DNA from: Chlamydiia bacterium
Lineage (GTDB): Bacteria; Chlamydiota; Chlamydiia; Chlamydiales; FEN-1388
DNA length: 5,835 nt
Direction of reading: 5' to 3'
Assembly: GCA_003170575.1 (NCBI GenBank)
Contig: PMZB01000122.1
Coordinates: 1-5,835 of the forward strand
This document shows positions 1-4,905 of this stretch, one piece after another (the stretch's first letter is position 1; each line of letters opens with the position of its first letter). The notes under the pieces were generated by a model. It was given only the letters and a program-made list of their open reading frames with translations. It ran no database searches and was not told where the DNA came from. A program made the position numbers and the translations under genes.

Positions 1-115
1 AAAAAAAAATTACGAACCGTTTTTAGAACGAGCTTGAATGTTCCAGCCTATTTAAAAAAGAATTCTCCTCTTCCAAGCCTAACCAGAAATAGCTTTCAAA
101 TGATACTGTCGAGGA
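1..115 (-). other. 3' flank of the minus-strand operon; possible weak terminator
   Basis: No gene is visible between the window edge and the stop codon of the last minus-strand gene. Read on the minus strand, the region ends in an uninterrupted run of nine T (positions 9 to 1). This could be the U-tract of a Rho-independent terminator. The sequence just before it offers only short pairing, for example GAAC with GTTC at about 44-27 and a 3-bp ACG/CGT stem at about 20-12, so a strong terminator hairpin is not evident. The T run may continue outside the window. Confidence 0.25.
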
Positions 116-1336
116 TCATTCAGGATTGGTATAGTACGCCTCCTCCGGAAGCTCAAGATCAGCAGGCGCTGTTTTTTTGAAAATCTTGGAATATCGTTTT
201 TTATCCCGGTCTAAAAGAATACGTCCAACTGCTTCTGGCGAGGAAGGCCCTTGAAGGGTTTTTATAGGGGCAAAAAAGTCTCTTTCTATTGGTACAATGC
301 GAAAAGATGACATAAGCGGACAGTGGTCGAACACAAAGTATTCGGCTTTTAAAAAAGAGGTGCCATTCAGGAATTTTTTGGCCATGTGAAGCGGGAGGTT
401 ATTTTTTGCAGCCTTCATACATGCTTCGAGAGTACAAGCAAAGAATGAAATATTTGCCCATTTGAAAAGAAGGTTGTTCGAACTATCTTTGGCTGAGTAA
501 AGAGCTGGATCGAGTTCTGAATATTCAGCGACAAATTCTTTGTTGTCCTTTTGTACGAAAAGGCCAACCAGTTCATTTTCTGAGGATCTTTCTACCGCTG
601 CCGCAGTCATTTCAGTGCCGTGAAGAAGAGGTTCGAACATGTTGGGTAAAAAAGGATCGATAAGCGGGTTATCGCTGTTAATGATGGAGACGAACTCTAC
701 ACCAGCTTTTTCCCAGACTTTGCAGGAGAGTGAGCTGCTAAATGCACGGAACACGCTTCCATTTCCGTCTGGGACTTTAAACAGTTTCCCGTCTTTGATG
801 ATCAATTGCCCTGCTTCATCAAGCGCAGGCAGAGACTCTTGTCTGAACAAGGAGAAAGTGTTTTCAGGTAAGCCAAAATAGTTGTGAGAGGCGAAAAACT
901 GCTCTATTTTTTCGTGAGAAGCATCAGAGGTCATGATTCCAAGGTAAAAAGTTGTATTATACGCTTTGCTGCATCCCAAAACCTTCTCAGCAATCATTTG
1001 GAGAGTTGGTTTGTGGGTAATTGGACTTACTGGAATTAACCCTTTGGGCAAAGATCCATTAAGACGCGTTGCCTGGCCTCCTGCCATGACAATACATCCA
1101 AGTATGCGGCCTTTGAGAAGGGAAGCTGGATGAGGAATTGCTGACTCTCTTCTTGCATCGATAGGCTGAAGAGAAGAGAACCTTGTTGTTGGTGCCTTAA
1201 TGAGCTTGAGCTCTTTTCCTACTTTTTCCCAATCAATGTCTGCAAGATCATCTAGAAGGGGTTGCGGCAGCCGGGTAAGGTTCTCAAGGAGTTGTAGTTG
1301 CCCATATTCATGTAACATCGTTTTAAGTGTTGCCAT
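116..1336 (-). CDS. UDPGP-family uridylyltransferase, UDP-N-acetylglucosamine pyrophosphorylase-like (eukaryotic UAP/AGX type)
   Basis: This 406-residue cytoplasmic enzyme probably joins UTP to a hexose 1-phosphate, most likely GlcNAc-1-P, giving a UDP-sugar for envelope synthesis. Seen in the sequence: a helical N-terminal part (about 1-75), then the nucleotide-binding loop VMAGGQATRLN (83-93) with PKG at 97-99, IMTS (134-137), NYFGL (152-156), the substrate-loop motif PDGNG (189-193), SDNPL (221-225; usually VDN), NISFF (295-299), and near the C-terminus FVFD (334-337) and FAPIK (355-359), matching the FAPLKN motif of the family. It resembles the eukaryotic UAP group rather than bacterial GlmU, and no left-handed beta-helix acetyltransferase domain follows. 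Two loop residues differ from the usual GGQGTRLG. The start overlaps waaF by 14 nt and has AAAAGG only 3 nt upstream; Met7 (codon at 1318-1316) is an alternative start but lacks a Shine-Dalgarno sequence. Family assignment is firm; the sugar substrate is inferred. Confidence 0.85.
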   Translation of the reverse strand: MATLKTMLHEYGQLQLLENLTRLPQPLLDDLADIDWEKVGKELKLIKAPTTRFSSLQPIDARRESAIPHPASLLKGRILGCIVMAGGQATRLNGSLPKGLIPVSPITHKPTLQMIAEKVLGCSKAYNTTFYLGIMTSDASHEKIEQFFASHNYFGLPENTFSLFRQESLPALDEAGQLIIKDGKLFKVPDGNGSVFRAFSSSLSCKVWEKAGVEFVSIINSDNPLIDPFLPNMFEPLLHGTEMTAAAVERSSENELVGLFVQKDNKEFVAEYSELDPALYSAKDSSNNLLFKWANISFFACTLEACMKAAKNNLPLHMAKKFLNGTSFLKAEYFVFDHCPLMSSFRIVPIERDFFAPIKTLQGPSSPEAVGRILLDRDKKRYSKIFKKTAPADLELPEEAYYTNPE

Positions 1337-2348
1337 AGACCTTTTCTATTGCCTCAAGCACCTCTTCCACACTAATAGAGGTCATGCATTCAAAGTTTTT
1401 GGGACAGACCCTTTTGTAGCAGGGAGAGCAAGGGATTTCTTTTTTAATAACTAATCCTGTTGCAAAAGGACCAGTTCGTTTTGGATTTGTTGAGCCAAAA
1501 ATAGCGACGAGAGGTTTTCCAAGAGCTGCAGCAATGTGCATTGGCCCAGAATCGTTTGATACCACAACGCGGCTGAAGTAAAGAAGTGCTATGAGCTGGC
1601 GAATGGTGGTTCTTCCGGCAAAATTGAAAACTGGGCCAGACAATCCGTCCATAATCTCATCAATCAAAGCTCTTGTTTTTGCATCGCCAATAAAGATAAC
1701 GGATTTTCCTTGAGTAAGAAGCGCCTCTGCAACGCCCCTAAAGCGTTCCTTTGGCCAGCATTTTGCAGATCCATATGCTGCTCCAGGATTAAGAACAATC
1801 AGATCTTTATCTTTACACAGTGGTTGAAGGGTCTTTTGCATCTGTGCTTTTTCATCCTCAGTTACCACGAGCATGGGCTGTCTTGTGGCTGCCATTAGTC
1901 CAAAGGGAGAGAGGAGTTTTCTGTATGTGAAAACATCATGTTCTTCCTCTTTTGGAAGAGAAACAGCAATATTGAGCAAAAGGCTTCTCCAATGGTCTTT
2001 GAAGCCTAATCTCCATCTCACATTTCCCTTCCAATACATCCACGCGGAAGAAAATGAGCGGGTGAGAAGTATTCCTAAGTCATACTCTCTTTTCTTCAAC
2101 TCTTGAATGATCCTATTGAATTCTAGGGTTTTTTCCCCTTGCGCTCGAGAAAAGATAATAAATTCATCAATGCATGGGAGATTTTCCAAAAGCTCTGCAA
2201 TAGGTTCTGAGGCTAGAACGGTAATACGCGCTGACGGGAAAAGGTTTCGTATGTCCTCTAAAGCAGGCGTTGCCATCACAGCATCGCCTATCCAATTAGG
2301 GCAACGAACAACAATAGAATATATAGAATTAGGTGAAGGGAGTCTCAT
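1323..2348 (-). CDS. waaF: ADP-heptose:LPS heptosyltransferase II (WaaF/RfaF family)
   Basis: A GT9-family glycosyltransferase of 341 residues that transfers heptose from ADP-heptose onto the LPS inner core at the cytoplasmic face of the inner membrane. Motifs: the N-terminal RCPNWIGDAVMATPAL (15-30), where the NWIGD form with Asp22 as likely catalytic base is typical of WaaF and unlike the SSMGD form of WaaC; NPGAAYGSAKCWP (187-199); SNDSGPMHIAAALGKP (264-279), the nucleotide-sugar binding loop; GSTNPKRTGP (285-294); and a terminal cysteine set (307, 310, 315, 321) in the CSPC-x4-CP pattern common in WaaF. Length is normal for the family. The start codon overlaps the ruvA stop by one base (TAATG) and has no good Shine-Dalgarno sequence, so translation is probably coupled to ruvA. 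The N-terminus is about 12 residues longer than that of the E. coli enzyme, with no later Met before the first motif. HepII rather than another GT9 heptosyltransferase is inferred from motif similarity. Confidence 0.9.
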   Translation of the reverse strand: MRLPSPNSIYSIVVRCPNWIGDAVMATPALEDIRNLFPSARITVLASEPIAELLENLPCIDEFIIFSRAQGEKTLEFNRIIQELKKREYDLGILLTRSFSSAWMYWKGNVRWRLGFKDHWRSLLLNIAVSLPKEEEHDVFTYRKLLSPFGLMAATRQPMLVVTEDEKAQMQKTLQPLCKDKDLIVLNPGAAYGSAKCWPKERFRGVAEALLTQGKSVIFIGDAKTRALIDEIMDGLSGPVFNFAGRTTIRQLIALLYFSRVVVSNDSGPMHIAAALGKPLVAIFGSTNPKRTGPFATGLVIKKEIPCSPCYKRVCPKNFECMTSISVEEVLEAIEKVYGNT

Positions 2349-2938
2349 TATTTTTTCGTTGCTAAAGCATGTTGAATAAGTTCCTCTACCGTTTTTAGGT
2401 GAGGAGCTTGTTTTGTTACAGAGATAATAGTATCTCGGGCTTCTTTTGCGGAAAACCCTAATGTTTGAAGGGCTCGGATCGAATCTTTGGATATAACTGC
2501 TTTAGGGGAGGAAGCTATTATTCCAGTGATTTGGAGCTCGCTTACTCGTTCCTGAAGTTCGATGGAGATTCGTTCTGCAAGCTTTTTCCCTACCCCAGGA
2601 AGGGAAGTGAGAAGCTGAACATCTCTTCGGAAAATGGCATCAGCAAGCTCTTCTAGAGTTGCTTTTCCAAGTATATTAAGGGCTACTTTTGGTCCAATAC
2701 CGTTCACCTGCTGCAACAAGCAAAAAAACTCTTTTTCCTGGCGTGTGACAAATCCATAAAGTGTGTGCGCATCTTCCCGGATCACAAGATCCAAAAATAA
2801 GAGTATTTTTGTACCTGGCTCCGGAAGTGACTGTGAGCATGTTTTTGATACGATGATATGATACCCAATTCCATTATTGTCAATTACCACACCGTCTTCA
2901 CTTATCTGCCGCAAAACCCCCTCAATATACTCGTACAT
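2348..2938 (-). CDS. ruvA: Holliday junction branch migration complex subunit RuvA
   Basis: RuvA binds four-way DNA junctions as a tetramer and loads the RuvB motor for branch migration in recombinational repair. The 196 residues show all three domains. The N-terminal OB-fold begins MYEYIEGVL and contains the acidic-pin pair Glu55-Asp56 in REDAHTLYGF (54-63). The middle domain has two helix-hairpin-helix motifs, VNGIGPKVALNIL (78-90) and LPGVGKKLAERISIEL (113-128). The C-terminal RuvB-contacting domain (about 150-196) contains ALQTLGFSAKEA, joined by a flexible linker around 138-149. Length is normal. The gene starts 3 nt after the ruvC stop, with AAGGAG (2953-2948) 9 nt upstream of the ATG. 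RuvB is not in the window, so it must be encoded elsewhere if present. Confidence 0.97.
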   Translation of the reverse strand: MYEYIEGVLRQISEDGVVIDNNGIGYHIIVSKTCSQSLPEPGTKILLFLDLVIREDAHTLYGFVTRQEKEFFCLLQQVNGIGPKVALNILGKATLEELADAIFRRDVQLLTSLPGVGKKLAERISIELQERVSELQITGIIASSPKAVISKDSIRALQTLGFSAKEARDTIISVTKQAPHLKTVEELIQHALATKK

Positions 2939-2941
2939 ATA

Positions 2942-3454
2942 TCAAAGCTCCTTTTTTGATGAACTTGTGTGTTCCCGCTCGTGATGAATTGCTATAGAAA
3001 GAGCGTCCGTAGCATCAAGACGAAACCCTCCTTTTAATCCGAGCATAGCACACAAAATTGCTTCCACATCTTCTTTGGAAGCGCTTCCCAATCCAGTAAT
3101 GCTTCGCTTTACCTCTCGAGGCGCATATCCATAAATCGGTAGATTATGCTCTTTTGCGGCTATAATAGCACATCCAAGAGCGCTTCCAAGTTTTAAAGCG
3201 CTTTGCGGATTCTTGTGAATAAATGGTGTTTCTATCGCAACCTCAGTTGGTTTATGTAGCGAGATAAGATGGTTCAGGCTCTGAAAAAGAACGTGATAGC
3301 GAAGGCTAAGAAGGGCTTTTTTCGGCGGCCGGATACATCCAAAGTCAATAGGCTGGATCTGCCTGCCGCTTGTTTTTATCAGAGCATATCCAGTCACAAT
3401 TGTTCCTGGATCTATACCTAAGATGATCCGTTCAGAAAAGGAGTTGTTGCCCAT
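2942..3454 (-). CDS. ruvC: Crossover junction endodeoxyribonuclease RuvC
   Basis: RuvC is the dimeric, metal-dependent resolvase that nicks Holliday junctions symmetrically after RuvAB branch migration. The 170-residue product has the RNase H-like fold signature with all four acidic catalytic residues visible: Asp15 in ILGIDPGT, Glu75 in VAIETPF, and Asp147 and Asp150 in LDATDALSIA. The segment KNPQSALKLGSALG (81-94) and YAPREVKRSITGLGSASK (110-127) match the conserved DNA-contacting regions of E. coli RuvC. The start lies 23 nt inside the 3' end of the coiled-coil gene and is preceded by a strong AAGGAGG; no other start codon occurs before the first catalytic motif. About seven extra residues precede the usual N-terminus. 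The enzyme appears intact. Confidence 0.97.
   Translation of the reverse strand: MGNNSFSERIILGIDPGTIVTGYALIKTSGRQIQPIDFGCIRPPKKALLSLRYHVLFQSLNHLISLHKPTEVAIETPFIHKNPQSALKLGSALGCAIIAAKEHNLPIYGYAPREVKRSITGLGSASKEDVEAILCAMLGLKGGFRLDATDALSIAIHHEREHTSSSKKEL
2948..2953 (-). promoter_or_regulatory. Shine-Dalgarno site of ruvA
   Basis: AAGGAG on the minus strand, 9 nt upstream of the ruvA ATG at 2938, lies in the last codons of ruvC. It supports the chosen ruvA start. Confidence 0.7.
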
Positions 3455-4634
3455 TCGCTTCTTCCCCTCCTTGTGAAAATCGTCTGGCCGGTTTTTTCAC
3501 TACAAAGCTTTCCACAAGGTTTCGTAGGGAGGGAAGAGATTGAGGAGCTGGCCCAAACATGTCCGTGAGTGCATGCACATGAGTGGAAGCTTCCTCCATC
3601 ATGATCTTTATCCGTTCTAAGGATTCTATGCGGCGTTTCAGTTCTGAAATTGTGTCATTTGCTCTTGTAATGCGGCCCTTGTAGTCATCCAGCTCCTCGT
3701 TCAGCAAGCTAAGCGTTGTTTCATGGGCAGTGTTTGCTTCAGAAAGAGAAGCAATTGCGGCATCTTGCTCGTTTTTTTTCGCTTCAAGCTCTTCAACTCT
3801 TGCGCCTGTTGAGGTGAGTTCCTCTTCAAGCTCAGTTATGGAGGCAAGTTTTAGTACAAGATGTTCTTCCACTTCTCGTACCCTAGCGTCTGCCTTTTCT
3901 TTTTCTTGCTGCAGGACAAGATATTTTCCCTCTTTTTCTTGAAGTACACCATGCAGGCTTGTGAGTTCTGCACGAAGCTCGGTGATGTGATCTTGATTTG
4001 ACTTCACAGAAAGAGAAATGATCTCCTTATGATTTTTCTCTTCAGAAAGTGCATTTGTCAGAAGCGAAACTTGCGTAAGGAGCGACTCTTCTTTCTGTGC
4101 TAACCTGTCTTTTTCCTTGGTTAGTTCCGAAAGGTTCTGAGTCGTTTTTTCCGCTTTCTCATGCCCTTCAACGCGCCTTTTCTCCGTTTCCTGCAAAAGA
4201 GTCTCTTTTTCCTCCAGCTTTTTTTGTGCCTCTGCTAAAAGGCTTTTTAGCTGCGCGATTTCTTGAAGTACAGACTCTTTCTCCCCTGCCAGTGTCAGAA
4301 GCTTTTCCTCGAGTAATTTGAAGTGGGAAGCGTATGACTCTTTTTCTCCTTGGACCTGAACCTTTTGTTCTTTGCGAAGCAGCTCTTTCTCAGCGGCCCA
4401 CGTAGATTCTTTTTGCTGATATGCAGCTATCTGTTTTTGGAGGGCAACAATCTCTTGCGTTCGGTCAGGGATACTTTCATTTCTTTGGGGCTCTTTTACT
4501 TTGTCCTGCACAGGAATTTCTCGTGGCGGAGAATATTCGCCTTTGGCAAGAGGTGTTTCTGAAGAGATGCCTTTTCCTCCCCTGAGACGATGGATAATTT
4601 CCTCGATATCAGATTGCTTATCTGTTTCAGTCAT
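3432..4634 (-). CDS. Long coiled-coil protein of unknown function, first gene of the ruvC-ruvA-waaF cluster
   Basis: I do not recognise a named family. The 400-residue product has a polar, Pro-containing head (1-57) beginning MTETDKQSDIEEIIHRLRGG, then a continuous Glu/Lys/Gln/Leu-rich segment (about 58-350) with heptad-like spacing and no proline between residues 58 and 361, indicating a very long alpha-helical coiled coil. A short tail (351-400) holds FGPAPQSLPSLRNLVESFVV and a basic patch KKPARR (380-385). No signal peptide, membrane helix, Walker motif or cysteine was seen, so it is probably soluble and cytoplasmic. A GGGAG Shine-Dalgarno sequence lies 9 nt before the ATG. Its stop overlaps ruvC. 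Weak resemblance to SMC or myosin-type helices is expected from composition alone and should not be read as function. From memory, Chlamydia species also have a hypothetical gene beside ruvC, but I cannot confirm that it is related. Confidence 0.85.
   Translation of the reverse strand: MTETDKQSDIEEIIHRLRGGKGISSETPLAKGEYSPPREIPVQDKVKEPQRNESIPDRTQEIVALQKQIAAYQQKESTWAAEKELLRKEQKVQVQGEKESYASHFKLLEEKLLTLAGEKESVLQEIAQLKSLLAEAQKKLEEKETLLQETEKRRVEGHEKAEKTTQNLSELTKEKDRLAQKEESLLTQVSLLTNALSEEKNHKEIISLSVKSNQDHITELRAELTSLHGVLQEKEGKYLVLQQEKEKADARVREVEEHLVLKLASITELEEELTSTGARVEELEAKKNEQDAAIASLSEANTAHETTLSLLNEELDDYKGRITRANDTISELKRRIESLERIKIMMEEASTHVHALTDMFGPAPQSLPSLRNLVESFVVKKPARRFSQGGEEANGQQLLF
3466..3472 (-). 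promoter_or_regulatory. Shine-Dalgarno site of ruvC, inside the upstream coding region
   Basis: On the minus strand AAGGAGG (followed by two more G) lies 11 nt before the ruvC ATG at 3454. It fixes the start despite the 23-nt overlap with the coiled-coil gene, and shows that ruvC has its own strong ribosome entry rather than relying only on coupling. Confidence 0.7.
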
Positions 4635-4643
4635 GACCTTATA

Positions 4644-4648
4644 CTCCC
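4644..4648 (-). promoter_or_regulatory. Shine-Dalgarno site of the coiled-coil gene
   Basis: GGGAG on the minus strand with a 9-nt spacer before the ATG at 4634. It supports this start even though the same reading frame stays open upstream to about 4787 without any ATG, GTG or TTG. Confidence 0.55.
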
Positions 4649-4698
4649 AGCTCTGTTCATGTTTGTTAGGATATCGATATTCGTTTTGTTTGGGTACA

Positions 4699-4704
4699 AT
4701 TTTA
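4699..4704 (-). promoter_or_regulatory. Possible -10 element of the minus-strand operon
   Basis: TAAAAT on the minus strand matches TATAAT at five of six bases and sits about 65 nt upstream of the first gene's ATG. No convincing -35 hexamer lies 16-18 bp further upstream; that spacer falls in the 12-bp inverted repeat at 4710-4742. If real, the repeat would overlap the promoter and could act as an operator. This is a guess from sequence only. Confidence 0.25.
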
Positions 4705-4709
4705 AACAG

Positions 4710-4742
4710 TTCACATACCCCTCCTTCGTCGGGGTATGTGAA
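4710..4742. repeat. Perfect 12-bp inverted repeat with a 9-nt loop
   Basis: The arms TTCACATACCCC (4710-4721) and GGGGTATGTGAA (4731-4742) are exact reverse complements around a 9-nt loop. Neither side is followed by a T run on the relevant strand, so it is a poor intrinsic terminator, and a terminator is not expected between divergent genes. It could be a regulator-binding site or an RNA hairpin in a 5' leader. On the minus strand the loop and second arm contain AAGGAGG (4726-4720), a consensus Shine-Dalgarno sequence. Confidence 0.75.
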
Positions 4743-4772
4743 TGAAAAAGGCGCCGCTACAACATAAGGCGT

Positions 4773-4828
4773 TTGACTTGCACCTTTTCAGTGGGTCCAC
4801 AATACTGGGCTTTGCTATGCTCTACAAT
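4773..4828 (+). promoter_or_regulatory. Possible promoter region for the plus-strand epimerase gene
   Basis: TTGACT (4773-4778) resembles a -35 hexamer (five of six bases) and TACAAT (4823-4828) resembles a -10 hexamer (five of six), but the two are 44 bp apart and cannot form one promoter. Each lacks a good partner at 16-18 bp; the closest alternative is AATACT at 4801-4806. A promoter is expected here because the gene is divergent from its neighbour, but its exact position is unresolved. Confidence 0.25.
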
Positions 4829-4846
4829 TAAAAGAAAGAAAGAATT

Positions 4847-4888
4847 AATTTGAACAAATAGCCGCTTGAGCGGCTATTTATCCAAATT
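4847..4888 (+). promoter_or_regulatory. Stem-loop in the 5' leader of the epimerase gene
   Basis: A perfect 10-bp stem, AAATAGCCGC (4856-4865) with GCGGCTATTT (4870-4879), closes a TTGA loop. Beyond a 3-by-3 internal loop the stem continues with AATTTG (4847-4852) and CAAATT (4883-4888). The shape resembles an intrinsic terminator, with A-rich and T-rich flanks on a GC-rich core, but the following sequence is ATCCAAATTTC rather than a T run. The structure ends only 2 nt before the AAAAGGAA Shine-Dalgarno sequence (4891-4898), so it may influence translation, stabilise the mRNA or attenuate transcription. Confidence 0.6.
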
Positions 4889-4890
4889 TC

Positions 4891-4898
4891 AAAAGGAA
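4891..4898 (+). promoter_or_regulatory. Shine-Dalgarno site of the epimerase gene
   Basis: AAAAGGAA, with AGGA ending 8 nt before the ATG at 4906. It sets the start, which places the Rossmann GxxGxxG motif at residue 9 as expected for the family. Confidence 0.65.
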
Positions 4899-4905
4899 TT
4901 GCTAT

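Noticed and set aside
3730..3942. Ser-rich plus-strand open frame resembling a low-complexity protein
   Set aside because: The serine and phenylalanine richness is the antisense of Glu/Lys codons in the coiled coil, not a gene.
3580..4460. Repeated Glu/Lys-rich segments considered as a tandem repeat array
   Set aside because: The similarity is compositional, from coiled-coil heptads; I found no exact or regularly spaced DNA repeat unit.
4671..4680. 10-bp palindrome ATATCGATAT upstream of the coiled-coil gene
   Set aside because: Short and AT-rich, with no partner copy seen; too weak to call an operator.
4501..4767. Plus-strand 88-codon open frame across the 5' part of the coiled-coil gene
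   Set aside because: It is antisense to a well-supported gene, has composition unlike a real protein and covers the intergenic inverted repeat; treated as a shadow frame.
4856..4879. Intrinsic terminator for an sRNA in the intergenic region
   Set aside because: No T run follows the hairpin and no clear promoter-to-hairpin transcription unit can be defined, so it is kept only as a leader stem-loop.
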